NCBI RefSeq assembly: GCF_002217395.1
Contig: NZ_MUHD01000005.1
Coordinates: 1-64,000, forward strand
Direction of reading: 5' to 3'
DNA: 64,000 bases
From: Flavobacterium plurextorum
GTDB taxonomy: Bacteria; Bacteroidota; Bacteroidia; Flavobacteriales; Flavobacteriaceae
The translations under genes were made by a program, and so were the position numbers. Of the stretch, positions 24,423 through 32,757 are shown piece by piece; positions within the stretch are counted from its first letter, which is position 1; every line of letters begins with the position of its first letter. The notes under the pieces are model-generated. The model did not search any database, was not told the origin of the DNA, and worked only from the letters and a program-made list of their open reading frames with translations.

Positions 24423-26201
24423 ATGTCTGAACAATTAAAATCACAAGAAGAGTTTTTAGCAAATTTTAACTGGCATAACTTCCAAGAAGGAATTGATGCA
24501 GTAGATGAGAAAAACTTACAAGAGTTTGAAGAACTAGTATCAAAAACTTTCATCGCTACAGATCAAGAAGAAGTAGTTGAAGGAGTTGTTGTTAGAATTA
24601 CAGATAGAGACGTTATCGTTGATATCAATGCTAAATCTGAAGGTGTTATTTCTTTAAATGAATTCCGTTACAACCCAAACTTAAAAGTAGGTGACAAAGT
24701 TGAAGTATTAATCGACATCCGTGAGGACAAAACAGGTCAATTAGTATTATCTCACAGAAAAGCACGTACTATCAAATCTTGGGATAGAGTTATTGCAGCT
24801 AATGAAACTGGAGAAATCGTTAACGGTTTTGTTAAATGTAGAACTAAAGGAGGTATGATCGTTGACGTATTCGGTATCGAGGCGTTCTTACCAGGATCTC
24901 AAATTGACGTTAAGCCAATTAGAGACTACGATGTATATGTAAACAAAATGATGGAATTCAAAGTGGTAAAAATTAACCACGAATTCAAAAACGTTGTTGT
25001 ATCTCACAAAGCTCTTATCGAGGCTGATATTGAAGTACAGAAAAAAGAAATCATCGGTCAATTACAAAAAGGACAAGTATTAGAAGGTGTTGTTAAAAAC
25101 ATTACTTCTTATGGTGTGTTCATTGACTTAGGTGGTGTTGACGGATTAATTCACATTACTGACCTTTCTTGGAGTAGAATCAATCACCCAAGTGAAGTTC
25201 TTGAATTAGACCAAAAATTAAACGTTGTAATCCTTGATTTCGATGATGAGAAAACAAGAATTCAATTAGGATTGAAACAATTAAACGCTCACCCATGGGA
25301 TGCTTTAGATGCTAATTTAACTATTGGTGATAAAGTAAAAGGTAAAGTAGTTGTAATCGCTGATTACGGTGCATTTATCGAAGTTGCTGAAGGTGTTGAA
25401 GGTTTAATCCACGTTTCTGAAATGTCATGGTCAACTCATTTACGTTCTGCACAAGATTTCGTAAAAGTTGGAGATGTTGTTGAAGCTGTTATCTTAACTT
25501 TAGATAGAGATGACCGTAAAATGTCATTAGGTATCAAACAATTGACTCAAGATCCATGGACTGATATTACTTCTAAATACCCAGTAGGTTCTAAACATAC
25601 AGGTATCGTTAGAAACTTTACAAACTTTGGTATTTTCGTAGAATTAGAAGAAGGAATTGATGGATTAATCTACATTTCTGACCTTTCTTGGACTAAGAAA
25701 ATCAAACACCCATCTGAGTTTGTAAACGTTGGTGAAAAACTTGATGTAGTTGTATTAGAATTAGATGTTGAAGGACGTAAATTATCTTTAGGTCACAAAC
25801 AAACTACTGCTAATCCTTGGGATCAATACGAAGATTCTTTCGCTGTAGGAACTATCCACAACGGTGAGATTTCTGAAATCGTTGACAAAGGAGCTACTGT
25901 AGAATTCGGAGATGATATCGTTGCTTTCATTCCAACTCGTCACCTTGAAAAAGAAGACGGAAAGAAATTGAAAAAAGGTGATACTGCTGATTTCAAAGTA
26001 ATCGAATTCAACAAAGAATTCAAAAGAGTAGTTGCTTCTCACACTGCTATCTTCCGTGAAGAAGAAGAGAAAAACGTGAAAGCTGCAACTGAAAATACTT
26101 CATCTAACTCTACTACAAATGCACCAGCTGCAACTTTAGGAGATAACAATGATGTATTAGCTGCATTAAAAGCTAAAATGGAAAAAACTGAGAAAAAATA
26201 A
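24423..26201 (+). CDS. rpsA: 30S ribosomal protein S1
   Basis: 592 aa from ATG 24423. Binds mRNA on the 30S subunit. Six S1 (OB-fold) repeats are visible, each beginning like 'G.V..G.V..I..yGaFvdl.gv.GLIHiSd.sW' (for example VLEGVVKNITSYGVFIDLGG, VKGKVVVIADYGAFIEV, HTGIVRNFTNFGIFVEL). The repeats are followed by an Ala/Thr/Asn-rich tail and ALKAKMEKTEKK. Codon usage is strongly biased (many GTT, GGT, CAC, ATC), as expected for a highly expressed gene. An in-frame stretch back to 24381 is leader. The MSEQLKSQEEF start matches relatives. Confidence 0.96.
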   Translation: MSEQLKSQEEFLANFNWHNFQEGIDAVDEKNLQEFEELVSKTFIATDQEEVVEGVVVRITDRDVIVDINAKSEGVISLNEFRYNPNLKVGDKVEVLIDIREDKTGQLVLSHRKARTIKSWDRVIAANETGEIVNGFVKCRTKGGMIVDVFGIEAFLPGSQIDVKPIRDYDVYVNKMMEFKVVKINHEFKNVVVSHKALIEADIEVQKKEIIGQLQKGQVLEGVVKNITSYGVFIDLGGVDGLIHITDLSWSRINHPSEVLELDQKLNVVILDFDDEKTRIQLGLKQLNAHPWDALDANLTIGDKVKGKVVVIADYGAFIEVAEGVEGLIHVSEMSWSTHLRSAQDFVKVGDVVEAVILTLDRDDRKMSLGIKQLTQDPWTDITSKYPVGSKHTGIVRNFTNFGIFVELEEGIDGLIYISDLSWTKKIKHPSEFVNVGEKLDVVVLELDVEGRKLSLGHKQTTANPWDQYEDSFAVGTIHNGEISEIVDKGATVEFGDDIVAFIPTRHLEKEDGKKLKKGDTADFKVIEFNKEFKRVVASHTAIFREEEEKNVKAATENTSSNSTTNAPAATLGDNNDVLAALKAKMEKTEKK

Positions 26202-26223
26202 TTCTTAAGTTTCCTCTAAATAG

Positions 26224-26254
26224 AAAGTCCCACAGTAATGTGGGACTTTTTTTT
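26224..26254 (+). terminator. Terminator after rpsA
   Basis: AAAGTCCCACA / TGTGGGACTTT with loop GTAA and a T8 run: a strong rho-independent terminator. Confidence 0.92.
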
Positions 26255-26277
26255 GTCTTATTGTTTCAGTTTTTTTT

Positions 26278-26440
26278 GTTTCAAGTTTCAAGTTGTCACG
26301 CTGAGCGAAGTCCAAGCGCATCCCAATTAGATTTTGGAATTTATAGAATTAGTATTTTAAGGAGCTATTTCCTGCTCTCGGCTACATCTTTTCCTGGCTA
26401 AAGGAGCCAGAAAAAGGATGCCGCTTCGATCAGGGCTAGG
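26278..26440. repeat. Two dispersed repeats in tandem between rpsA and exbD
   Basis: Part 1 (26278-26312): GTTTCAAGTTTCAAGTT followed by GTCACGCTGAGCGAAGTC; both blocks recur near 35903-35987. Part 2 (26359-26440): GGAGCTATTTCCTGCTC to CGATCAGGGCTAGGG, with an internal hairpin CTTTTCCTGGCT / AGCCAGAAAAAG. This resembles a repeat frequent in Flavobacterium genomes, and a truncated copy is at 24187-24248. No ORF is seen. Confidence 0.7.
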
Positions 26441-26462
26441 GTATTCGTTTTTGCAAGAAGCT

Positions 26463-26987
26463 TTATTTTGAAGCTAGTAATTTTGATTCTTCTGGCGTGA
26501 ATTCGTTGACTATTGCATAAGTGTCAATTTTTGCAATTGCCATTTCATCTAAAATATCTATCAAATTTTTAAAGTTTGATTTTTTGCTTGGTTTTATAAT
26601 GATTATTACACCACTTTTTGGTTTTCCCATCGCGGTCATATATTCTTGCATTTCTTTTTTCTTAAGAAACACTTCTTTTTGAATTCCATTTTTCCCATAT
26701 TTAATTTCTTTCGGAGAATGAGTAGGATAGTGTAATAAACCAGAATAGGTAATTATTTTGTCATTTTTGTCTAATAAAATAGTGTAAAGTCTAGTTGCAT
26801 CAATACATCCTATTGGGCCACAACCTCTTTCTTTATTTGGTAAAGCTAAATCCATAACATTTGGCTTCGATAATTCACCAACAACCATAAAAAAAATAAT
26901 CAGCAAAAACGAAACGCTGACCATTGCGGTTAAATCGACTTTTGTATTTAACTTTTTACTTCTCACTTTTTTAGGTAGATTTTCCAT
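26463..26987 (-). CDS. ExbD/TolR-family protein, orphan and lacking the key Asp
   Basis: 174 aa. A short basic cytoplasmic N-terminus, one membrane helix (about 21-37), then a periplasmic domain, as in ExbD/TolR. ExbD couples proton flow to TonB through one membrane aspartate. In E. coli ExbD the segment reads TPFIDVMLVLLIIF with Asp25; here the aligned segment reads TAMVSVSFLLIIFF with Ser24 (codon AGC). Asp18, six residues earlier, is kept. A Cys-containing insertion (RGCGPIGC) is present, and a PSKKSNFKNLIDILDEMAI helix matches the ExbD C-terminus. No exbB, tonB or second exbD is nearby. A non-motor or specialised role is likely. Confidence 0.82.
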   Translation of the reverse strand: MENLPKKVRSKKLNTKVDLTAMVSVSFLLIIFFMVVGELSKPNVMDLALPNKERGCGPIGCIDATRLYTILLDKNDKIITYSGLLHYPTHSPKEIKYGKNGIQKEVFLKKKEMQEYMTAMGKPKSGVIIIIKPSKKSNFKNLIDILDEMAIAKIDTYAIVNEFTPEESKLLASK

Positions 26988-27198
26988 AATGAATTGGTTT
27001 TGAATTTAAAGTTAATAATAAAATAGAGACAAAAATCATCGTGTCTTTAAAAATAATTAAAAAACTTTTGAAGAGCTAAAGGCTTGTTTTATAATCGATT
27101 TTGAGAATGTTTCGGTGTTATTTAAGATTATTTCAGATTTCTTTAAAACCAAAACAAATAGTTCTCCGTAAATGAAGATATAACTTAAAACATTAATT

Positions 27199-27753
27199 AT
27201 GAAAACTAGAAAATTTTTAGCTGCAGCAATTTTGACATTAGCATTAGGATTTACATCTTTTGCTCAAAAAACAGTAATGGTAGGCGGTGCCGCAATGTAT
27301 CCAAACAAAAATATTATTGAAAATGCCGTTAATTCAAAAGATCATACAACATTGGTTGCTGCTGTAAAGGCTGCTGATTTAGTAGAAACACTTCAAGGAA
27401 AAGGTCCGTTCACTGTTTTTGCTCCAACAAATGCAGCTTTTGATAAACTGCCAAAAGGAACTGTTGAAACATTGTTGAAACCAGAGAATAAAAAAATGCT
27501 TCAAAATATTTTGACTTATCACGTTGTTGCAGGAAAATGGAATGCATCAGACATTGCAAAAGCAATAAAAGAAGGAAAAGGAAAAGCAACAATAAAAGCG
27601 GTAAACGGTGGAACACTTACAGCTTGGATGAAAGGAAAAGATTTATATATAAGCGATGAAAGCGGAAATAAATCTAAAGTTACAATTGCCGATGTCAATC
27701 AATCAAATGGCGTAATTCATGTTGTTGACACAGTATTATTGCCAAAGAAATAA
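27199..27753 (+). CDS. Secreted fasciclin-domain protein
   Basis: 184 aa. Signal peptide (MKTRKFLAAAILTLALGFTSFAQ) followed by one FAS1 domain: KDHTTLVAAVKAADLVETLQGKGPFTVFAPTNAAFDKLP (H1 box), LLKPENKKMLQNILTYHVVAGKW, and the ending DVNQSNGVIHVVDTVLLPK (H2 box). FAS1 domains bind other proteins or surfaces; bacterial ones are often surface adhesion proteins. The gene stands alone with a terminator after it. No lipobox is seen. Confidence 0.92.
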   Translation: MKTRKFLAAAILTLALGFTSFAQKTVMVGGAAMYPNKNIIENAVNSKDHTTLVAAVKAADLVETLQGKGPFTVFAPTNAAFDKLPKGTVETLLKPENKKMLQNILTYHVVAGKWNASDIAKAIKEGKGKATIKAVNGGTLTAWMKGKDLYISDESGNKSKVTIADVNQSNGVIHVVDTVLLPKK

Positions 27754-27787
27754 TTTAAAATCTCCAAAACAATTACCTACGTTTATG

Positions 27788-27820
27788 AAAGCCTTGTATT
27801 TGCAAGGCTTTTGTTTTTTT
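27788..27820. terminator. Terminator between convergent fasciclin and RhtA-like genes
   Basis: AAAGCCTTG / CAAGGCTTT with a six-base loop and a T-rich 3' side. It overlaps the stop region of the minus-strand gene by 2 bases, so it mainly serves the fasciclin gene. Confidence 0.82.
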
Positions 27821-28676
27821 ATCGTTTTGCTGTTAATGTAGCGCCAACAGAGGCAGATACTACACAAATGACAGCTAGGATCTCATAAAAGTTCAGTTTT
27901 TCTTGTAGAAATAGAAAAGCACAAATTGAAGCAGCGGCTGGTTCTAAACTCATTAAAATGCTAAATGTGCGGGGAGGAAGTTGTCCAAGAGCTTTCATCT
28001 CTAAAGTAAATGGAATTGCGCTTGATAAAAGTGCAAGAGCAACACCATAACCAAAAAGTTTAGGAGTAAGATTAGCTAATCCGTTCTCGTAAAAACCAAA
28101 AGGTAAAATTAGCAGCGAGGCAAACAACATACCAGTTGCAACGGCCTGACCACCATGCATTATTTTTGATACTTTTCCGCCTAGAATGATGTAAGTTGCC
28201 CAGAATGCTCCAGCTAAAAGTGCAAACAAAACTCCTACTATGTCTATTGTGTCATTTGACCACGGTGCTATTAAAGCAATTCCGGTTGCGGCCAATAATA
28301 CCCAGCAATAATCAATTAGACGTTTTGAGCCAATGATGGCCAGTAATAAAGGCCCCACAAATTCTAAAGTAACGGCTAGTCCAATTGGAATTCGTTCGAT
28401 AGCCAGATAAAAAGTTAAGTTCATGACTCCTAAACACAAGCCGTAAGGAACTACAATTTTCCATTGGTTTGGTTTTACCTGTTTTAAATTTGGTCTATAT
28501 GCTAAAAGCAGAATCAATGCCGAAACACCAATTCGGATAGATGCCGTTCCAGCTGCTCCAATAGCAGGAAAAAGGGTTTTTGCAATTGCAGCTCCACATT
28601 GAACGCTAATGATTGCTAAAAGTACGGCAGGAACAGGAGGGATATTTAATTCTTTATTTTTCATGGAGAAATTCAT
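27819..28676 (-). CDS. EamA/DMT transporter, RhtA-like
   Basis: 285 aa with ten predicted membrane segments. The order of motifs matches E. coli RhtA (threonine/homoserine exporter): VQCGAAIAKTLFPAIGAAGTASIRIG near the start, IPIGLAVTLEFVGPLLLAIIGS in the middle, LLSSAIPFTLEMKALGQLPPRTFSILMSLEPAAAS near the end. Similarity is high enough to expect amino-acid or metabolite export, but the substrate is not proven. A second Met (codon 5, at 28664) is an equally good start. A 46-codon gene lies 109 bases upstream on the same strand. Confidence 0.85.
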   Translation of the reverse strand: MNFSMKNKELNIPPVPAVLLAIISVQCGAAIAKTLFPAIGAAGTASIRIGVSALILLLAYRPNLKQVKPNQWKIVVPYGLCLGVMNLTFYLAIERIPIGLAVTLEFVGPLLLAIIGSKRLIDYCWVLLAATGIALIAPWSNDTIDIVGVLFALLAGAFWATYIILGGKVSKIMHGGQAVATGMLFASLLILPFGFYENGLANLTPKLFGYGVALALLSSAIPFTLEMKALGQLPPRTFSILMSLEPAAASICAFLFLQEKLNFYEILAVICVVSASVGATLTAKR

Positions 28677-28785
28677 GTAAAGTGAACAGCAAATTTTATC
28701 TCATTGCGGTTCATTTACGTTATGCTGCTATTTTGAATTCGATTTATAAATATCGATTCAAATATGATTTTTATTCTAAACTAAA

Positions 28786-28926
28786 TTATTCTAAAGCCCG
28801 TTTAGTAATAAAAGCTCTGTAACCAATAATAGCCATCTGCCATTTTTTGGCTTTAGAAATATCTAAACCTTGTTTAGTAAAACTTGGTAAAAGTATTTTA
28901 TTTAATTTGGCTAAAAATTTGTACAT
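28786..28926 (-). CDS. Small conserved-looking 46-aa protein
   Basis: Read on the minus strand, ATG at 28926 to TAA at 28786 encodes 46 residues: starts MYKFLAKLNKILLPSFTKQG, continues LDISKAKKWQMAIIGYRAF and ends ITKRALE. It is basic, with a coherent amphipathic pattern and normal codon use. I recall similar short proteins (K-W-Q-hydrophobic-Y-R-h-h-T) in Flavobacteria, sometimes labelled SsrA-binding protein, but it shows no SmpB features. It lies between the M56 operon terminator and the RhtA-like gene, probably in the latter's transcript. Function unknown. Confidence 0.6.
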   Translation of the reverse strand: MYKFLAKLNKILLPSFTKQGLDISKAKKWQMAIIGYRAFITKRALE

Positions 28927-28954
28927 CGCAGGTTAATTTTGCGCAAAGATACAA

Positions 28955-28988
28955 AAAAAAGACTTTGCGGTTAGGCAAAGTCTTTTTT
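28955..28988 (-). terminator. Terminator of the BlaI/M56 operon
   Basis: AAAAAAGACTTTGC / GCAAAGTCTTTTTT, 14-bp perfect arms with a six-base loop. It lies just after the last M56 gene (minus strand), which ends at 29012. Confidence 0.88.
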
Positions 28989-29011
28989 GTAACGTATTCT
29001 TAAATTTAAGA

Positions 29012-30769
29012 TTAAGAACGTTTATTATCCTTTTCAAATTTCTGCATGTTTTTTTCGTACACTTTCATCTTCTGTTCGTATACTTTCATGTCTTTTTCAA
29101 ATTGCTCCATCTTTTTTTCAAAATCACCTCCAAATTGCTGATCGATCTGAGCGTTATATTTGTCCATTTCTGCGTTAAATTTATCCATTGCAATTTCGAA
29201 CTTTTGCATTTCTTTATCATAGCCGCCTTCACGTTTAGACATAATTTCATCTACTTGTTTTTCATAAGCTGTTAATTGTGGCTGAAAAGCTTCCATTTTT
29301 CTTTCAAATTCCGCCATCTTTTTTTCGAAGTTCTTCATTGCAGCTTTGTCTTCAAGATTTCTTGGCGCAACTGGAGGTTTTGGCATTTTTGACATATTTG
29401 GTACAGGAGGAAGCTCTAAGTTTTTTGGTAACTCAGGTGCCATAGGAGGTACTGGTGCAGCTGGCAGTGCTGCAGTTGCTGGTGGTGCAGGAGGAACTGG
29501 CGGCTCAGGCATATCTTTACCGTTAAAATGCTTAATTTCTACAACACGATTTCCTGTTGTCATTGGTTGGTCAACTTCTTCACCAGTAAGGATACCAGCT
29601 TTTTTAGAGCCATTACTGTTCGTTGTAATTACTATGCCGCTGTCATTAATAGGATTATTGCCTTCAATCTCTAGAGTTCGTGCTTTTCCAGTTCCCTTGT
29701 CAATATCAACTTTAATAGCTGTTAATTCATTTTTAGAGTTTCTTACGACATTAGAAACGACAACATCTACATCATGTTCTTTTTTAAGTTTAACAGTCAT
29801 TTCTTTTAGCTCCTGATCAGTTGTTGTTTTCTTAATTTTGAATACAATAACCGAATCACCTTTTGCAGTGATTTCTTGAGCTTCTTTTCTCTCTTTTTCT
29901 TGTGCTACTGTTTTGATTTGGAATAAAAGTACAAAAGCGACAAGAGCAGGAAGTATAGCATAATACTTCCAGTAATTCCATTTTTTTGATTGATTTTTGT
30001 TTAACATGACAATTCGTTTTTTGATTAATGATTGATAAAAATGATTGGTGATTGCGACACAGCTTTCATGTGTCGTGATTTTTAAAAGCGTGTATTGATA
30101 CGCTTTTTTGTCTGAAATTTTTTTGGCTGCTTCGCTGTCAGCAATAAATTCAAGATTTTGCAGAATTGCTTTTTTGTACAGCCAGATAATTGGATTGAAC
30201 CAAAACAGCACACAAAATACTCTAGAAATCAAAACATCCATTGTATGATTTTGATCGCTGTGCACTTTTTCATGCTCAATAATATTCTCTAATTCAGCCT
30301 CTGTATACATTGATGAGTTGTATACGATATAATCAAAATAAGAGAACGGAGCAATATTTTCATTTACATCTATAAATTTAAAATCAGCTTGCTGTTGTAC
30401 TTTTTTGCCTTTTAAAACGGAATTTAAACTATAAAAATCCATTCCAAATTTTATGATTAAAGCTAGAAAGCCAAGAGCATAAACGGCTATTGCAACATAA
30501 TTCCAGTTGATCTCAAAAGATTCTTTTTCGACAGTCTGCGGAAGATAGTTTTGTGTGTAATTAAAGTTTTGAATTATTGGAGCTGGATCAACCCAAACGA
30601 TTTTGGTGTAAACCAGAAACGGCAAAGCGATAGAGGTGAATAATCCGGCTAATAAAAACCATCTGCTGCTATTGAAAAAAGTCTCTTTTCGAAGTAAAAA
30701 GAAATAAGCACAATAAAACAGTACTAATAAACCGCTCGATTTTATAATAAAAATAAAAAGTGCTTCCAT
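29012..30769 (-). CDS. M56-family (BlaR1-type) membrane metallopeptidase, copy 2 with Pro-rich and helical tail
   Basis: 585 aa. N-terminal membrane domain with helices at about 5-25, 36-55 and 90-110; the zinc motif HEKVH (166-170) with NHTMDVL; then a membrane segment at about 275-292 (YYAILPALVAFVLLFQI). The N-terminal 290 residues are almost the same as those of the neighbouring copy 1. The C-terminal part is different: a link region, then a Pro/Ala-rich stretch (about 415-480), then a long charged helix with repeated M-x-x-F/Y-x-x-x-M steps. M56 proteins sense a signal and cut their BlaI repressor. The tail may reach across the periplasm. The cognate BlaI gene ends 5 bases upstream. Confidence 0.9.
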   Translation of the reverse strand: MEALFIFIIKSSGLLVLFYCAYFFLLRKETFFNSSRWFLLAGLFTSIALPFLVYTKIVWVDPAPIIQNFNYTQNYLPQTVEKESFEINWNYVAIAVYALGFLALIIKFGMDFYSLNSVLKGKKVQQQADFKFIDVNENIAPFSYFDYIVYNSSMYTEAELENIIEHEKVHSDQNHTMDVLISRVFCVLFWFNPIIWLYKKAILQNLEFIADSEAAKKISDKKAYQYTLLKITTHESCVAITNHFYQSLIKKRIVMLNKNQSKKWNYWKYYAILPALVAFVLLFQIKTVAQEKERKEAQEITAKGDSVIVFKIKKTTTDQELKEMTVKLKKEHDVDVVVSNVVRNSKNELTAIKVDIDKGTGKARTLEIEGNNPINDSGIVITTNSNGSKKAGILTGEEVDQPMTTGNRVVEIKHFNGKDMPEPPVPPAPPATAALPAAPVPPMAPELPKNLELPPVPNMSKMPKPPVAPRNLEDKAAMKNFEKKMAEFERKMEAFQPQLTAYEKQVDEIMSKREGGYDKEMQKFEIAMDKFNAEMDKYNAQIDQQFGGDFEKKMEQFEKDMKVYEQKMKVYEKNMQKFEKDNKRS

Positions 30770-30774
30770 AACGA

Positions 30775-31143
30775 TTATTTTTCTTCTTTTGGAGTTTCGA
30801 TCATAGCTAAGATTTCGCGTAATTCATCGGCAGAGATTTTTTCTTCTTTGGCAAAAAACGAAACCATATTTTTGTATGAACTATTAAAATAGTTGTCAAT
30901 CGCAGTATTCATGTACTTTTTGCTGTAAGCTTCTAAACTAATTGCAGGATAATATTGATGTGTATTTCCAAATGCATTGTGCGCCACAAAGCCTTTTTCT
31001 TCAAGATTACGAACAATAGTCGAAAGCGTGTTGTAATGCGGTTGATCTTCAGTGATTTCTGCCTGAATTTCTTTTACGAAAGCTTTTTTAAGCTTCCATA
31101 AAATATGCATTATCTCTTCTTCTTTGTTGGTTAACTTTTGCAT
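30775..31143 (-). CDS. BlaI/MecI-family repressor, copy 2
   Basis: 122 aa from ATG 31143. Winged-helix repressor: MQKLTNKEEEIMHILWKLKKAFVKEI, then ...HYNTLSTIVRNLEEKGFVAH (recognition helix) and a dimerisation half with the scissile region expected near YNSSYKNMV. It differs from copy 1 at only about four positions (H for Q in IMHILW, A-I-S-L versus A-V-T-L, N versus K at MNTAI). A longer frame starts at 31173 but overlaps the M56 copy 1 gene; the chosen start matches copy 1. It sits 7 bases after M56 copy 1 and 5 bases before M56 copy 2. Confidence 0.93.
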   Translation of the reverse strand: MQKLTNKEEEIMHILWKLKKAFVKEIQAEITEDQPHYNTLSTIVRNLEEKGFVAHNAFGNTHQYYPAISLEAYSKKYMNTAIDNYFNSSYKNMVSFFAKEEKISADELREILAMIETPKEEK

Positions 31144-31150
31144 TTTTTGA

Positions 31151-32752
31151 TTATTTATTTGTTTCAATCTCAATTACACCATTCGATCCGCTTTCTCCAT
31201 ATTTAACTTTTGCTTCAGTTCCTTTAGAAATAACAATGGTTTTAATCTGATTTGGTTTAATCTCTTCTAAATTAAAATCAGTTGACATTACAGTTCCATT
31301 TAAAACTATTAATTGATTGCCTTTTTTCATATTACTTCTAGTAGAATTCGAGATCGTTATGGTCGAAGAATCGCCATCTGTAGTAATTACTTTTGTAGTA
31401 ACATTATTGTTAGTATCTGTAGTTACAGTAGTGCTAATATTTGTAATATTATTAGCGTCAGCTTTTGCATTAACATCAGAATTAGTGTTGTCATTGGTGT
31501 TTGATTTAGTAGTTGTTTTTGTGCTGCTTACAAATTTTGCTTTTTTGTCAGTTTTAGAATTATTGGTTTCATCAGAAGTTTGAATACCAACTTTTTTACT
31601 GCCATCTTTATCCGTTGTAATAACTATTCCGAAACTATTAATTGGTTTATCACCTTTTGTTTGAATAGATTGTACCTGCTGAGTTCCATTTTTGATATCA
31701 ACTTTAATTGAAGTTAAATCATTTTCTGCATTTCTTTGTGTTTGAGAAAATTCGAAATCAATATTGTGTTTTTTCTTTAAGTTTTCTTTGATTTCGTTTA
31801 ATTCTTTGTCAGTCGAGTTTTTCTTGATTTTGTAAACATCCTTTGATTCTACTTTTTCAGAAACTCCTTTTGAAACGGGTTGTTTTTCTTTTGCAATTAC
31901 TTCAATTTGAAATAAGAATACAAAAGCGATAAGAGCTGGAATTACAGTATAGTATTTCCAAGAATTTCGTTTTTTTGATTGATTTTTGTTTAACATAACG
32001 ATTCGTTTTTTGATTAATGATTGATAAAAATGATTGGTGATTGCAACGCAGGTTTCGTGCGTTGTTATTTTTAAAAGCGTGTATTGATAGGCTTTTTTAT
32101 CAGATATTTTTTTAGCAGCTTCCTTGTCGGCAATAAATTCTAAGTTTTGAACTATTGCTTTTTTATAAAGCCACATAATTGGGTTAAACCAAAAGATAAT
32201 GCAAAAAATACGAGCGATTAAAACATCGATGGTATGATTTTGTTCGCTGTGTACTTTCTCATGTTCAATAATATTTTCTAACTCTTGTGCATTATACATT
32301 GATGAATTGTATACGATGTAATCAAAGTAGGAGAAAGGGGCGATGTTTTCGGCAATATCGATAAATTTAAAATCGGCTTGTTGTTTTATTTTACGGCCTT
32401 TTAAAATGGTATTTAAACTATAAAAATCGAAAGCAAATTTTACGATCAATGCTAAAAAGACGACAGCATAAACCGCAAGTAAGATATAGTTCCAATTAAG
32501 TTCAAAAGTTTCCTGGGTAATTTGTGACGACTGAAGTGGTGAATAGTCCATATTAAATGATGGAGCAGGATCAACCCATATAACTTTAGTATAAACTAAT
32601 AAAGGTAAAACTACTGCTGTTATTAAACCCGCCAATAAAAACCATCTGTTGCTGTTGAAAAATGTTTCTTTTCGAAGCAAAGCTTGATAAGCACAGTAAA
32701 ATAATACGATTAAACCTGTAGATTTTGCAATATAAATGAAAAGTGCTTCCAT
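31151..32752 (-). CDS. M56-family (BlaR1-type) membrane metallopeptidase, copy 1 with TonB-plug-like tail
   Basis: 533 aa. Same N-terminal membrane/protease part as copy 2 (HEKVH at 164-168). After the membrane segment near 270-290 the tail is different: a Thr/Asn/Ser-rich low-complexity linker (about 395-470; runs of TTT, NTN), then a final domain of about 60 residues (GNQLIVLNGTVMS..., KPNQIKTIVISKGTEAKVKYG, GSNGVIEIETNK). This looks like the short SusC/TonB-dependent-receptor plug motif (I-x-x-I-x-V-x-K-G-x-x-A-x-x-Y-G-x-x-G-x-N-G-V-I-x-I-x-T). The tail would lie in the periplasm and may bind a partner or ligand. Confidence 0.88.
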   Translation of the reverse strand: MEALFIYIAKSTGLIVLFYCAYQALLRKETFFNSNRWFLLAGLITAVVLPLLVYTKVIWVDPAPSFNMDYSPLQSSQITQETFELNWNYILLAVYAVVFLALIVKFAFDFYSLNTILKGRKIKQQADFKFIDIAENIAPFSYFDYIVYNSSMYNAQELENIIEHEKVHSEQNHTIDVLIARIFCIIFWFNPIMWLYKKAIVQNLEFIADKEAAKKISDKKAYQYTLLKITTHETCVAITNHFYQSLIKKRIVMLNKNQSKKRNSWKYYTVIPALIAFVFLFQIEVIAKEKQPVSKGVSEKVESKDVYKIKKNSTDKELNEIKENLKKKHNIDFEFSQTQRNAENDLTSIKVDIKNGTQQVQSIQTKGDKPINSFGIVITTDKDGSKKVGIQTSDETNNSKTDKKAKFVSSTKTTTKSNTNDNTNSDVNAKADANNITNISTTVTTDTNNNVTTKVITTDGDSSTITISNSTRSNMKKGNQLIVLNGTVMSTDFNLEEIKPNQIKTIVISKGTEAKVKYGESGSNGVIEIETNK

Positions 32753-32757
32753 AACGA

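Noticed and set aside
28613..28822. 69-codon plus-strand frame
   Set aside because: Overlaps the start of the RhtA-like gene in antisense and the end of the 46-codon gene; no coding signs.
29346..29816. 156-codon plus-strand Gly-rich frame
   Set aside because: Antisense image of the Pro/Ala-rich tail of M56 copy 2.
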